64,000 bases of DNA from Asaia bogorensis (GCF_900465345.1 NZ_UEGO01000010.1:1-64000), one strand, 5' to 3'; shown: positions 48,551-58,719, counted from the first letter of the stretch. Made by a program: numbers and translations. The notes: generated from the sequence alone by a model not told the origin.

Positions 48551-50005
48551 ATGGAAATGACCGGCTGGCGCCTGACCGGCGCAGCGCTGAGCTTTATCGT
48601 TCAGATGATCTTTATCGGGCGCGCCCTGATGCGTCCGCATCGTCAGCCTGCCTCACGAGTAGCCTGGGTCGCGATCATTGCGGCACTGCCCATTCTGGGT
48701 ACGCTTGCCTATCTGATGCTGGGCGAGACCAATATGGGCAGCAGACTGGTGAGCCGCATCACCGAAGCCCGCAAGACACTTCGTATTCCCGGCAAGACCA
48801 GCGAAGCCCTGATCGACGCTGAAGAGAAATATCACCTGCCACCGCGCCTCGCGCCCCTTTTCAGGGTCGGCCAGTCAGCAAGCGGTTACCCGCCCGAGGG
48901 AGGAAACAAGGCGCGCCTGCTGCCTGATTCAAATAGTGCCATCGACGCGATGGTACGTGATATCGATGCGGCCCGTGATCATGTTCATATCTGCTTCTAT
49001 ATCTGGCTAACCGATCATAACGGTACCAAGATCATCGATGCGATCTGTCGTGCCGCCTCGCGCGGTGTGACCTGTCGCGTGATGGCCGATGATCTTGGCT
49101 CGCGCCGTCTTATCCATAACGAGGCATGGGCACGCATGAAGCAGGCTGGTGCGCATCTGGTGCGTGCCATGCCCCTAGGCAACATCGTGACCTGGCCCCT
49201 CCATGGCCGCATGGACATGCGCAATCACCGCAAGATCGTGGTGATTGATAACCGGGTCACCTATTGCGGCAGCCAGAACTGTGCCGATCCGGAATTTCGT
49301 GTGAAGGCGAAATTCGCGCCCTGGGTCGACCTGATGACGCGTTTCGAAGGTCCGGTCGTGCTGCAGAATCAGCATCTCTTTGCGACAGACTGGATGGCGC
49401 ATACGGATGAGGATCTCGGTCCGCTTCTGGCCTCTGCCCCCCTGATCGAGGGTGAGGGGTTTGTGGCGCAGGTGATCGGCACGAGTGCTGCCCTGCGCTA
49501 TGCGGCCATGCCCGAGATATTCGTCTCGCTCATGAATGCTGCGGCAGATGAGCTGACCATCACGACGCCCTATTACGTGCCCGACGAACCCATTCAGGCC
49601 GCCCTCTGCGCCTCGGCCCGACGGGGTGTGAAGGTGACCATGACAGTGCCGACGCGAAACGATTCATGGATCGTCGCCGGTGCAAGCCGCAGCTATTACA
49701 AGGAGCTGCTCGAGGCCGGAGTGCGTATCTTCGAATATCCGCTCGGTCTGCTTCATACCAAGGCCCTGACGCTCGATGGCGCCATGGCGCTCATTGGCTC
49801 GGCCAATCTCGACCGTCGCAGTTTCGACCTCAATTTCGAGAATAACATCCTGCTTGCCGACCCTGATTTCACCCGCCAGATACGCGAGCGTCAGCAGAGC
49901 TATCTGGATGCTGCGGTGGAAATCACGTTGGACGATGTATGTGCCTGGCCGTGGTACAGGCAGCTCTGGCACAACACCCTCGCGATGATTGGCCCGGTTC
50001 TTTAA
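48551..50005 (+). CDS. cls: Cardiolipin synthase (phospholipase D family)
   Basis: About 484 residues. N-terminal membrane hairpin, then two PLD domains with HKD motifs: NHRKIVVIDNRVTYCGSQN near residue 226 and HTKALTLDGAMALIGSANLD near 400. It joins two phosphatidylglycerol molecules to give cardiolipin at the inner membrane. The ATG at 48551 is preferred; a TTG two codons upstream is possible. A strong hairpin follows the gene. Confidence 0.93.
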   Translation: MEMTGWRLTGAALSFIVQMIFIGRALMRPHRQPASRVAWVAIIAALPILGTLAYLMLGETNMGSRLVSRITEARKTLRIPGKTSEALIDAEEKYHLPPRLAPLFRVGQSASGYPPEGGNKARLLPDSNSAIDAMVRDIDAARDHVHICFYIWLTDHNGTKIIDAICRAASRGVTCRVMADDLGSRRLIHNEAWARMKQAGAHLVRAMPLGNIVTWPLHGRMDMRNHRKIVVIDNRVTYCGSQNCADPEFRVKAKFAPWVDLMTRFEGPVVLQNQHLFATDWMAHTDEDLGPLLASAPLIEGEGFVAQVIGTSAALRYAAMPEIFVSLMNAAADELTITTPYYVPDEPIQAALCASARRGVKVTMTVPTRNDSWIVAGASRSYYKELLEAGVRIFEYPLGLLHTKALTLDGAMALIGSANLDRRSFDLNFENNILLADPDFTRQIRERQQSYLDAAVEITLDDVCAWPWYRQLWHNTLAMIGPVL

Positions 50006-50021
50006 GAGACTGCGTCAATTG

Positions 50022-50050
50022 GGCAAACGCCTCGCTTCGAGGCGTTTGCC
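50022..50050. terminator. Strong bidirectional hairpin
   Basis: GGCAAACGCCTCG and CGAGGCGTTTGCC form a perfect 13-base stem with a three-base loop, exactly between the converging cls and pabC genes. Confidence 0.75.
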
Positions 50051-50052
50051 AG

Positions 50053-50856
50053 TCAATCTGTAAACAGCGCCGCGTTGAGTCGCACTGTCCAGTCTGGGCG
50101 CAGCGGCAGTGCGTGGCCCTTGATGGATTTCACCTCACGGATGGACAGACTGCTGACCAGCCATGCCGCTTCGACGCCCATGAGGGATGCGGTTGTCAGA
50201 CGGAATTCGTGGCACAAGCCAGTTTTTATCAGAGCCGCGCGTACCGTGCCGGGCAGGGCGCCATCCATTAGGGGCGGCGTGAGCAGGCGCTCGTCTTGCA
50301 GGACGATCAGGCTGGCCGCGCTCGCTTCGGCAATGTGCAGATTATCCGATGACAGGAGGAGGGCATCGTCAGCGCCGGCCTCCTGCGCTTCGATCCGTGA
50401 AAGGATCTGCGGCAGGTAGTTGAGATGTTTGACACGCGAGAGCGGCGAGGCCCCGTCGCGCCTATAGCGGCTGATATGAAGGGCGCAGGGTGGTAGCGCC
50501 GCCGCACGCGGGGCCTGGGTGATCAGCAGGGTCGGTTGCGGGTTGGCAGGCGGTATGATGCCGCGTGGTCCGGCACCGCGTGTGAGGGTAAGGCGTAGGG
50601 CGCCCTCTGTTTCACCATTAGCCGTGATCAGGCTGGTCAGTGCATGGCGGATTTCGGGTTCACCTGGCATTGGCAGATGAAGCAACGCAGCCCCTTCTGC
50701 CAGACGCGACAGATGCGCCCGCAGGCGAAGCACCCAGCCCTGATGCAGATTCATGGTTTCGAACAACCCGTCACCCAGCGTGAAGCCCCGGTCGGCGGGA
50801 TCGATCTGAAGCTGCGCCACGGGGCACAGACGCCCGTTCAGCCAGGCCTGTTTCAT
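50053..50856 (-). CDS. pabC: Aminodeoxychorismate lyase (PabC)
   Basis: 267 residues of the class IV PLP aminotransferase fold. The catalytic Lys is 143 in SRVKHLNYLPQ. RGFTLGDGLFETM and IAEASAASLIVL fit the family. It should release pyruvate from aminodeoxychorismate to give p-aminobenzoate for folate. The start overlaps the pabB stop (ATGA), which supports this over a branched-chain or D-amino acid aminotransferase. Confidence 0.85.
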   Translation of the reverse strand: MKQAWLNGRLCPVAQLQIDPADRGFTLGDGLFETMNLHQGWVLRLRAHLSRLAEGAALLHLPMPGEPEIRHALTSLITANGETEGALRLTLTRGAGPRGIIPPANPQPTLLITQAPRAAALPPCALHISRYRRDGASPLSRVKHLNYLPQILSRIEAQEAGADDALLLSSDNLHIAEASAASLIVLQDERLLTPPLMDGALPGTVRAALIKTGLCHEFRLTTASLMGVEAAWLVSSLSIREVKSIKGHALPLRPDWTVRLNAALFTD

Positions 50857-52130
50857 GCGCCAAAGAGCCCGAGCAGGGGAGCTGCCTTAAGGCAGAGCTC
50901 GTCATATTCTCGTTCCGGGTCCGACAATGTGGTGATGCCGCATCCGGCACCGAGGCTTATGGTATCGGGTTTGAGCACGAAGCTGCGAATAATCACATTG
51001 CTGTCGAGCGCACCATCGGCCCCGATGCGAAACAGCGTTCCACAATAGGCACCACGGGCAGCGTGTTCCGTCTGGTCAATCACCTTGAGCGCATGGTGCT
51101 TTGGGGCGCCCGTGACCGAACCGGGAGGAAGCGTGGCACGCAGCAGATCGAGTGCCGTCATATCCGGTGCCAAACGCGCCGTGACCGAGGAGACGAGATG
51201 ATGCACATGGGCAAAGCGCTCGACCTCGCACAGCACGGGCACACCCACCGAACCGATCTGTGACACACGCCCGATATCATTACGCATCAGATCGGTGATC
51301 ATCAGGTTCTCGGCATATTCCTTTTCATCACGGGCCAGAGCGTCGGCAATGGCGGCATCTTCTGCCGCATCGCGACCGGGGGCGGCGGTGCCCTTGATCG
51401 GGCGGGTTTCGATACGCCCCTCACGGTCCATGCTCAGAAAGCGCTCGACCGAGGCACTAAGCAGCGAGAAGCCGGGCAGGGTGAACAGCGCTCCGAATGG
51501 CGCGGGAGAGGCCCGCCTCAGCTTGCGATAGACAGCCCCTGCCGCAAGCGGGGAAGCGCATCGTGCGCGAAACTGCGTGGTGAGATTGGCCTGAAAAAGC
51601 TCTCCGCGATTGATGCGCGCGATGATCTGGCGCACGCTCTCGCAATAGGTTTCGCGGTCGGCATCGGCCACGAAATCGAGTTTCGGCAAGGGCACAGGCG
51701 GCGTCGAACATTGGGGCAGGGGGACTGGCATGGCCGCATCGCAATAGCTGCTCCACCAGAGCCGTTTTTCCTGACGATCAAAGACGAATGCGCCTTCATA
51801 GAGCGCTGCGCTGACACCGGGGATGAAGGGTTTATGACGCGAGACAATATCTTCGAGCGCGAGCCCGGCCTCATAGCTCGCCAGACCAATGACGCCGCCT
51901 GAAAAAGGCAGGGTGCCCAGCGGCGGGACAGAAGGAAGCAGCGCATCGAGCTTTGCCCAGGCTGCACTGTCATCTGTGGTGAGCGTTGTGACAGGCCGGC
52001 AGCAGAAAAAGCTCCAGCGGCTGCGTGCGCCTGCAGGGCCGCCGCTATCGAGCATGACCGCCCAGGCCTCATCGCCATAACGGGCGATGAATGAGTCGGG
52101 CGAGCGCCAAGGGAGTTCCTGCTCCAGCAT
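50853..52130 (-). CDS. pabB: Aminodeoxychorismate synthase component I (PabB)
   Basis: About 425 residues, chorismate-binding enzyme. The motif RPIKGTAAPGRD, near 243, matches the PIKGT block, whose Lys distinguishes PabB from TrpE; PPGSVTGAPKHHALKVID and GAGCGITTLSDPEREYDE follow. ATG 52130 is chosen: longer reading upstream would enter non-homologous sequence. PabA (glutaminase) is not in the window. Operon with pabC. Confidence 0.92.
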   Translation of the reverse strand: MLEQELPWRSPDSFIARYGDEAWAVMLDSGGPAGARSRWSFFCCRPVTTLTTDDSAAWAKLDALLPSVPPLGTLPFSGGVIGLASYEAGLALEDIVSRHKPFIPGVSAALYEGAFVFDRQEKRLWWSSYCDAAMPVPLPQCSTPPVPLPKLDFVADADRETYCESVRQIIARINRGELFQANLTTQFRARCASPLAAGAVYRKLRRASPAPFGALFTLPGFSLLSASVERFLSMDREGRIETRPIKGTAAPGRDAAEDAAIADALARDEKEYAENLMITDLMRNDIGRVSQIGSVGVPVLCEVERFAHVHHLVSSVTARLAPDMTALDLLRATLPPGSVTGAPKHHALKVIDQTEHAARGAYCGTLFRIGADGALDSNVIIRSFVLKPDTISLGAGCGITTLSDPEREYDELCLKAAPLLGLFGA

Positions 52131-52311
52131 CACATGAATCCCTGCGGATGCCGTCTCGCAAAGAGGGAAGCACCAGGGACACAGGACGGGTGGGTGAAAT
52201 GCCGCATCAATCGGCCTTACCGCGCCTGAATGGTCCCGTCCAGAAATTGGGCGGAACCATACGGGTGCGGCTGGTTCTTGAAAACCGAGGCTGGCTGACG
52301 CCCCAGGCCGA

Positions 52312-53265
52312 TCAGGTGTTTTTCGGGTCGATGGTCCTGAAACCATAGGTGACATAATCGGGGATAACGCGGCCCTTTTCGACACGCACCACCAGATAGC
52401 CTTCTGGCGTGCCAAGGCGGGTCCCGTGCCACCAGTTACCCGAGACTGCGCCCCCGGTGATATAGGGGACGCCATGCCATGTGACGGTTTCGAGCACATG
52501 GGTGTGACCCTGAAACACGCCGATCACGTTGTAATGGTCGAACAGCTCCAGCACCTGCCAAGCGTTCCTGACGCGTATGCCCTGATGGGCCGGGGCCTTG
52601 CCCGGTGGCGGAGCGTAATCCTCGACGGCAGTGACGAGCGGAATATGGGTGGACACGATAACTGGCATACCCGCTGGCATGGCCGCGAGATCGCGGCTGA
52701 GCCAGTCGATCTGTGCCTGATCGATAAACCCTTCATAGGAACGATCAGCCGTGATGCCGATCGAGTCCAGCACCACAAAATGCACACCCTTGTGGTTGAA
52801 GGCGTAATAGGGGGCGCCAAAATTATCGGTGTAGTATTTCTTGCCGTAGAGCGGGTCGCTCGGCTCGATGCCGCTCTTGGTATAGATGCCCATCACGTCG
52901 TGATTGCCCATCGTATTATAAACCTGGTGGCCCAGTGTGTCGGCCGTCTGCTTGTACAGATCCATCAGACTCAGGGCGCGTGACTTGGGAACGCCAAGGG
53001 CATCGAAAACGTGGTCGCCGCCTTGCAGGGTAAAATCGGCATTGGCGCTGCGCACTTGGCGAAAACAGTCGAGACAACCCTTCGAGGCATCGAGCTCAGG
53101 CTGGATATGCGTGTCGGTCAGGAACACGAACGAGAAATCATCATGCCCGAGCATCGCCGGGCGCTGCGGTGCGAGCGCAAGAGCCCGATCCGTCAGGCCG
53201 ATAGTGCCCGCTGCAAGGCCGGTCAGGGCGGCGGAACGGAGAAACCGGCGTCTGGGTAGCAGCAT
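52312..53265 (-). CDS. Tat-exported metallophosphoesterase
   Basis: About 317 residues. The N-terminus MLLPRRRFLRSAALTG is a twin-arginine signal. Metallophosphoesterase motifs are FLTDTHI, GGDHVFD, NTMGNHDVMG, STHIPLV and FQGHTHVLE, giving the two-metal site. It acts in the periplasm on a phosphoester; Icc/CpdA-like enzymes cleave nucleotides, but the substrate here is unknown. ATG 53265 is used. It is upstream of pabB with 181 bases between. Confidence 0.9.
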   Translation of the reverse strand: MLLPRRRFLRSAALTGLAAGTIGLTDRALALAPQRPAMLGHDDFSFVFLTDTHIQPELDASKGCLDCFRQVRSANADFTLQGGDHVFDALGVPKSRALSLMDLYKQTADTLGHQVYNTMGNHDVMGIYTKSGIEPSDPLYGKKYYTDNFGAPYYAFNHKGVHFVVLDSIGITADRSYEGFIDQAQIDWLSRDLAAMPAGMPVIVSTHIPLVTAVEDYAPPPGKAPAHQGIRVRNAWQVLELFDHYNVIGVFQGHTHVLETVTWHGVPYITGGAVSGNWWHGTRLGTPEGYLVVRVEKGRVIPDYVTYGFRTIDPKNT

Positions 53266-53431
53266 CGAAAGCCCCTTGCACAATCAGGATGAGGCGCGTG
53301 ACAGGATGCAGCGAAGCGAAATCTGACGCGCACGGGATAACAGACCGGCAGCCATAGCCCGCCTTGCAAGGAGGCAGGGTTAAGTTTTGGTGACAGTGTG
53401 TCCCATCATCGCGTGTTGAACGGGCATGATT

Positions 53432-54118
53432 TCAGTCAGGTGCCCCCGTCTTTCCGGCGTGTGGCGACGCCCGGCTCGTCTGGGGCGAGGTGTCGATCTG
53501 GCGCAGGGCATAGAGCGCCGAGACGGTGCTGGTATCGACGAGTGACAGGAACAGGTTCTGGGCTGATCGGCTGTCGTTTTCGCGTCGATAGAGACGCTGC
53601 GCCTCGATGAAGGCTGTCGTCCAGCCCGTGACAAGAAGCGCCGCAGCGAGATGCAATGAAGGGTTATCGGGCGGGCAAGGCAGGGCAGCAGACAATGCCT
53701 CGCGCAGGTCATCCGTCATGACATCGCGCAGGGCGCGTGCGCGTGATTTCAGGGTTTCGCTGGCTGTCAGCGTGTCGATGAAGCCCTGGGTCTGGGGGGA
53801 AAAGCGCAGAAAAGGCGCGTTTTTAAAGACCATCTCATGAGCCAGCTGGCGCAGCACGTCGAGGGGGTGGCCTGAAAGCGGCCCCGTGAGCGCATTGCGT
53901 ATGATCTGCCTGATTTCGTCTTCACGATCGAAAAACAGATCTTCCTTGCGGGCGAAATGATTGAAAACCGTCATCCGGCCTACATCTGCCGCCTCGGCAA
54001 TGGCGTCGATCGTCACGTGATCAAAGCCATGGGTGGCGAAGAGCGCCGTGGCGATATCGGAGATGCGCTGACGCGTGGCCTGACGTTTTCGGCCTTGCCG
54101 ATTGTTGGATGTTGACAT
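53432..54118 (-). CDS. TetR-family transcriptional regulator
   Basis: 228 residues. The HTH is near residues 30-55 (TIDAIAEAADVGRMTVFNHFARKEDLF). The C-terminal ligand domain is not recognised and ends in a Ser/Pro-rich tail. It is divergently arranged with the FAD monooxygenase gene, 50 bases apart, so it most likely controls that gene. Confidence 0.9.
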   Translation of the reverse strand: MSTSNNRQGRKRQATRQRISDIATALFATHGFDHVTIDAIAEAADVGRMTVFNHFARKEDLFFDREDEIRQIIRNALTGPLSGHPLDVLRQLAHEMVFKNAPFLRFSPQTQGFIDTLTASETLKSRARALRDVMTDDLREALSAALPCPPDNPSLHLAAALLVTGWTTAFIEAQRLYRRENDSRSAQNLFLSLVDTSTVSALYALRQIDTSPQTSRASPHAGKTGAPD

Positions 54119-54141
54119 ACCGCCTTCATATCAGAAAACTA

Positions 54142-54150
54142 TACCCGGTA
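54142..54150. promoter_or_regulatory. Candidate TetR operator
   Basis: TACC-C-GGTA is a perfect short inverted repeat lying between the divergent tetR and monooxygenase genes. TetR-family regulators often bind such sites. Short length keeps confidence moderate. Confidence 0.4.
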
Positions 54151-54168
54151 CAATTATGGATTCGGTCT

Positions 54169-55758
54169 ATGGAACATGTCGATGTCGTCATTGTAGGCGC
54201 AGGGCCTGTCGGTTTGCTTCTGGCCATAGAGCTTTCGGTAGCAGGGGTCGACTGTGTGGTGCTCGAGGCGCGAGACACTGCCGAGGACGTGCAGAAGGCC
54301 TTGTCCATCGGTCCGCTGGGCGCCGAAGCCCTGATGCGACGAGGGATGAGTCAGGCGCTCGATGCTGCGGAGGCGCAGACGAAGGCCTTGGTTGCCCCTT
54401 TCCTTGCCGAAAACCGCGGTGGCTGGGCGCAGGGCGCTTTCTCCTGCGGGGATAGAGATGCGCCGGCGGACATGCTGCCTCTGAAGAAGCGGTTTGCCGG
54501 GCATTTTGGCAGTATCCCGCTGCCTGCCCAGCCTGTCGATGCACGTCGCCCGACACGGCTGATCGACCAACGCTATCTGCAACAGGCGCTCGAAACCGAG
54601 GCGTCTTCCCGCGGTATTGTCATTCGCCGTGGTTGTACGGTGTGCGATGTGCAGAGCGACAATGAGCGTGTCACTCTCGCAGTCCACGGGCGCGACGGGG
54701 AACGACCGGCACAGATCGCGGCACGCTATGCGGTGGGATGCGACGGTGGCCGCAGTACGCTGCGCAAGAAGGGTGGTTTTACCTTCGATGGTACGCCTCC
54801 CAGTCTGAAATTCTATCAGGTTTCGGTCACGTTTGCTGCGTCTGACAGCGCGTTTCCCTCTGGCTGGCAGATGCAGCCGGGTGGCGTCACGGCGTATGGC
54901 CCCGTTCCCGGCAGGCTCTTCATGATCGACTTTTCCGGCCCTCCGGGGGCGGGACAGGAAATCCCCAACCGTGCCGATGTCGAGGCGGCCCTTGTGCGCA
55001 TCTGTGGTCGGGCTGTGCCTCTGGCTGCTTATCACGGTGGGCGCTGCTGGGCCGACCATACCCGTCTGGCAGATGGCTACCGCAAGGGTCGATTGTTTCT
55101 GGCCGGTGATGCGGCGCATATCCACGCCCCTTTCGGTGGGCAGGGGCTTGGGCTTGGGCTGGTCGACGCGGCCAATCTGGGCTGGAAACTCGCCGCAGTG
55201 GTGCGGGGAATGGTAACGGGTGTCGAGGCCGAAGCCCTGCTTGGAAGCTATGAGACAGAACGGCGCCCGGTGGCAGCATCCGTACTGGCCAACACGCTGG
55301 CGCAGGCCGCCCTCATGAGGCCCGATCCACGGTCACGCGCCTTGCGTGATGTCATGGCGACTATGCTGGCCAATGCGGATATCGCCGCTGAATTGAGCGC
55401 GGACATGAAAGGGTTTTCCATGCGCTACGCGCTGGATGAGGACGCACTGGAGAAGGGTATGGCATGTGACGATGATACCCTCGGCGGCCTCGCGGGGGAC
55501 AGGACTCTGGCCAACGGCCAGACGCTCTATGGACTGATGCAGCATGGGGCTGGGGTATTCGTGCTCTCTCCCGCCATGCGGCAGGGGGCTGGTCTATCCA
55601 TTCTGCCCCCCAATCTCGTCCTTGCAGACACGCTTGAGGAATACAGCGCGTTGTACCGCCCGGATGGCTGCCTCGTCTGGCGAGGTATCGAGGCCACCCC
55701 CGCTCTGACCCGCGCCCTGTCACGCTGGTTCGGTATGCCATCATCGGCCCAGAGGTGA
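54169..55758 (+). CDS. FAD-dependent aromatic-type monooxygenase
   Basis: About 529 residues of the PheA/TfdB hydroxylase group. N-terminal MEHVDVVIVGAGPVGLLLAIEL is the GxGxxG FAD site, DGGRSTLRKKGGF the DG motif, and FLAGDAAHIHAPFGGQGLGLGLVDAANLGWKLA the GD motif. ATG 54169 is chosen from the FAD motif start. It should hydroxylate an aromatic or polyketide-like compound; substrate not known. Regulated by the divergent TetR gene. Confidence 0.92.
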   Translation: MEHVDVVIVGAGPVGLLLAIELSVAGVDCVVLEARDTAEDVQKALSIGPLGAEALMRRGMSQALDAAEAQTKALVAPFLAENRGGWAQGAFSCGDRDAPADMLPLKKRFAGHFGSIPLPAQPVDARRPTRLIDQRYLQQALETEASSRGIVIRRGCTVCDVQSDNERVTLAVHGRDGERPAQIAARYAVGCDGGRSTLRKKGGFTFDGTPPSLKFYQVSVTFAASDSAFPSGWQMQPGGVTAYGPVPGRLFMIDFSGPPGAGQEIPNRADVEAALVRICGRAVPLAAYHGGRCWADHTRLADGYRKGRLFLAGDAAHIHAPFGGQGLGLGLVDAANLGWKLAAVVRGMVTGVEAEALLGSYETERRPVAASVLANTLAQAALMRPDPRSRALRDVMATMLANADIAAELSADMKGFSMRYALDEDALEKGMACDDDTLGGLAGDRTLANGQTLYGLMQHGAGVFVLSPAMRQGAGLSILPPNLVLADTLEEYSALYRPDGCLVWRGIEATPALTRALSRWFGMPSSAQR

Positions 55759-55949
55759 CGCGGGCGGCTTTTTGACAATTCGTGCGCCTGTCCGCCCCGT
55801 GCGCCCTCCAACTGTTAACTGGACCGCTGGGTCAGATGACGGGGGGCGCGGTATTGTCCGGTCCTCCGTCGTCTCATGTGTCCGGGAGGCGTTGACGGAT
55901 GCTGGTGATCGGTTCGTTATGCGGGCGAACCGGTTTTTCAGGAGGCATC

Positions 55950-57758
55950 ATGCGCAATCAGAACGGGATCTCGGCAAGGGGCAGGCTGGCCCGGCTCAAG
56001 AGTGTGGCTCTTGGGGGCGTGGCCCTTGGGAGCATGGTCCTTCTGGGCGTTCCCGGCGCGGCATTGGCCGATGATATTGGTCATATTGTCCGTGATTACG
56101 ATGCCTTTACCACGACGCTCGACCCTGTTTCTGCTGCTTCGCGTGGTGATCAGGCTGCCGCCGAACTCTGGCCTGATGACAGCCCGAAGGCCGAGCAGAC
56201 GCGGCTTGCGCAACGTCTGGCGTTCAGAACCCGACTGGCGGCGCTCGATCAGAAGGCGCTGCATGGTGAGGATCTGCTCAATGCCCGTCTGATGATCTGG
56301 GAGAATGATCTGGCGATCGAGAGCCAGAAATTCGATCCTTCGCGCATGCCGTTCACCAGTGATGAAGGTTTTTATCAGGAAGTCGGCTACGCTGCCGATA
56401 ACACGCCCCTGCGCAGCGAGGCAGATGCGCGCCACTGGCTGGTGCGGATGAACCGTATTCCTGATTTCAATGCGCAGCAGATTGCCAATATGCGGCGCGG
56501 CATCCGCACCGGCTTTGTCCAGCCGAGGCTGATTGCGGATATTGCCGCCCATACCGTGCAGGCCCAGGCCGATCTGCCCGAGCGTGAAAACCCGGCCCTG
56601 CGGCCTTTCGACTCACTCCCCTCCACGATGCCGGAAGCCATGCGTCGCGAACTGCGTGCGCAGGGAGAGCGCATCGTCCATGAGCGTATCAAGCCTTCGG
56701 AAAAGGCCCTGGCGGCGTTTTTCGCAAAGGAATATCTGCCTGCCAGCCGATCGACTCTCGGGGCATCGTCCTTGCCTGACGGACGTGCCTATTACGCCTA
56801 TCTGGTGCGACAGGAGACCACCACCACCCTGAGCCCTGACCAGATCTTTGCGCTTGGGCAATCCGAGATTGCCCGTATCCATCGCGAGATGCAGCGCCAG
56901 ATGGATGCCGTCGGGTTCAAGGGCGATTTCAAGGCCTTTGTGACTCACATGAAGGCAGACCCGCAGTTCTATGTCACGACACGGCTTGCCCTGCTGGAAA
57001 AGGCGAGTTTTCTGGCCAAGAAGATCGACAACGAACTACCCCGCCTGATCGGCAAGTTGCCTCGGCTGACCTATGGCGTGCGTGAAGTGCCCCATGCCAT
57101 TGAAGAGGGCTATACGACAGGGCGTTACGATCCGGGCAGCCCGGCGCTTGGCATTTCGGGCGGGCTGATGATCAACACGTCCCATCTGGACCAGCGTCCT
57201 CTTTACGAATTGCCCTCGCTTGTGGCGCATGAGGGGGTGCCCGGCCATCATATCCAGATCGCGCTGGCGCAGGAAATGACCGATCTGCCGGGTTTTCGTC
57301 GTGATTATGCCACGACCGCCTTCGTCGAGGGCTGGGCTTTGTATTCCGAACAGATGGTAAGCGAAATCGGACTTTACCCAACGCCCTATGAGCGTTTTGG
57401 GCAGCTTTCCATGGAGATGTGGCGCGCCTGCCGTCTGGTCATGGATGTTGGCATACACTGGAAGAACTGGACGCGAGACCAGGCGCTCTCCTGCCTGCGT
57501 GACAACACGGCCCTTGCCGAGAAAAATATCCAGAACGAGACCAATCGCTATATTTCATGGCCGGGTCAGGCTCTGGGCTACAAGATTGGCGAGATGACCA
57601 TTCTCGATTTGCGTCATCAGGCAGAGAAGGCACAGGGTACCAGCTTCGATGAACGGCGCTTCCATGATCTGGTGCTGGATGAGGGCGCGATGCCGCTTGA
57701 TCTGCTGCGCCAGCGCGTGCAGGACTGGATTGCAGAAAACCGCCACGCAAAGCCCTGA
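55950..57758 (+). CDS. Exported DUF885 protein (putative metallopeptidase)
   Basis: About 602 residues with signal peptide (KSVALGGVALGSMVLLGVPGAALA). DUF885 proteins carry an HExxxH-like motif; here AHEGVPGHHIQIAL, near residue 430. Further pieces are TTAFVEGWALYSEQM and RYISWPGQALGYKIGEMTILDLR. Probably a periplasmic zinc peptidase; activity is not established for most members. AGGAGG is seven bases before ATG 55950. Confidence 0.9.
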   Translation: MRNQNGISARGRLARLKSVALGGVALGSMVLLGVPGAALADDIGHIVRDYDAFTTTLDPVSAASRGDQAAAELWPDDSPKAEQTRLAQRLAFRTRLAALDQKALHGEDLLNARLMIWENDLAIESQKFDPSRMPFTSDEGFYQEVGYAADNTPLRSEADARHWLVRMNRIPDFNAQQIANMRRGIRTGFVQPRLIADIAAHTVQAQADLPERENPALRPFDSLPSTMPEAMRRELRAQGERIVHERIKPSEKALAAFFAKEYLPASRSTLGASSLPDGRAYYAYLVRQETTTTLSPDQIFALGQSEIARIHREMQRQMDAVGFKGDFKAFVTHMKADPQFYVTTRLALLEKASFLAKKIDNELPRLIGKLPRLTYGVREVPHAIEEGYTTGRYDPGSPALGISGGLMINTSHLDQRPLYELPSLVAHEGVPGHHIQIALAQEMTDLPGFRRDYATTAFVEGWALYSEQMVSEIGLYPTPYERFGQLSMEMWRACRLVMDVGIHWKNWTRDQALSCLRDNTALAEKNIQNETNRYISWPGQALGYKIGEMTILDLRHQAEKAQGTSFDERRFHDLVLDEGAMPLDLLRQRVQDWIAENRHAKP

Positions 57759-57819
57759 GCGCGTCACATCGCCTTGTCGCAACCGGCCTGACCCGGCTGC
57801 GATGAGGCCGTTGGTTCTC

Positions 57820-57847
57820 TGGCGCAGCACAAAGGCCTGCTGCGCCA
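57820..57847. terminator. Strong hairpin between convergent genes
   Basis: TGGCGCAGCA and TGCTGCGCCA make a perfect 10-base stem with an eight-base loop, between the DUF885 and SDR genes. Confidence 0.65.
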
Positions 57848-57856
57848 CAGGATCCC

Positions 57857-58603
57857 TCAGTGCAGGCCGCCCGAGGCGAGCAGGATCTCGCCGGTCAGCC
57901 AGCGTGAGTCATCCGAGGCGAGAAACACGGCGAGGGGTGCGATATCCTGCACCTCGCCGGTGCGCCCGAGCGGTGTCTGGGCGATGATGGCCTGTTCCAT
58001 TTCCGAGCCAATAACGCTGGCCGTGGTTGTTCCTTCTGTCTTGACCAGGCCCGGATTGATGGTGTTCACCCGAATCTGACGCGGTCCGAGTTCCTTAGCC
58101 AGTGAACCGGTAATAGCGTCAAGGGCACCCTTGGTGCCGCTATAGACAGAGGCATGCGGCGGAGTGACGCGCGTCACGATGGAACTGATGTTGATGATGC
58201 TGGCCCCTGCATTCAGATGCGGGCTGGCCGCCTGGGTGACAAAGAGCGGGCCGAGCACATTGACATTAAACTGGCGATGGAAATGCGCCTCTGTAATCTC
58301 CTCGATTCCAGCAAATTCATAGACACCGGAATTATTGACCACGATATCGAGACGCCCGTAGCTCTCGATGGCCTTCGCGATAATGGCCGCGGCCTCTTCC
58401 TTGTGTGACACATCGCCCTGCACGGCCACGGCCTTGCCGCCCGATGCGGTGATGGCCGCAACCACCTTGTCCGCGCCTTCACGGCTTGAAGCATAATTGA
58501 CGACGACCGAAGCGCCGGCCTCGGCCAGGGCCTGGGCAATGCCAGCACCAATACCCTTCGAGGCGCCGGTCACAACAGCGACTTTTCCTGCAAGTTTGCT
58601 CAT
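57857..58603 (-). CDS. SDR-family oxidoreductase
   Basis: 248 residues, a classic short-chain dehydrogenase. TGASKGIGAGIA is the cofactor site, NNSGVY follows, and the catalytic Ser and YxxxK are in NISSIVTRVTPPHASVYSGTKGAL. Related to FabG or glucose dehydrogenase type enzymes; substrate is unknown. Divergent from a TetR regulator 182 bases away, which probably controls it. Confidence 0.93.
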   Translation of the reverse strand: MSKLAGKVAVVTGASKGIGAGIAQALAEAGASVVVNYASSREGADKVVAAITASGGKAVAVQGDVSHKEEAAAIIAKAIESYGRLDIVVNNSGVYEFAGIEEITEAHFHRQFNVNVLGPLFVTQAASPHLNAGASIINISSIVTRVTPPHASVYSGTKGALDAITGSLAKELGPRQIRVNTINPGLVKTEGTTTASVIGSEMEQAIIAQTPLGRTGEVQDIAPLAVFLASDDSRWLTGEILLASGGLH

Positions 58604-58719
58604 GATCTTCTGACCTGTCCGGTTCGGTCACGGCTGCCAACGCCCCGTTGGGGGATCGATACGGGCAGCACAGGTGACGGATAAAATGGGAGAGAGTGAA
58701 GGCGTTGAAACTTTAATTG

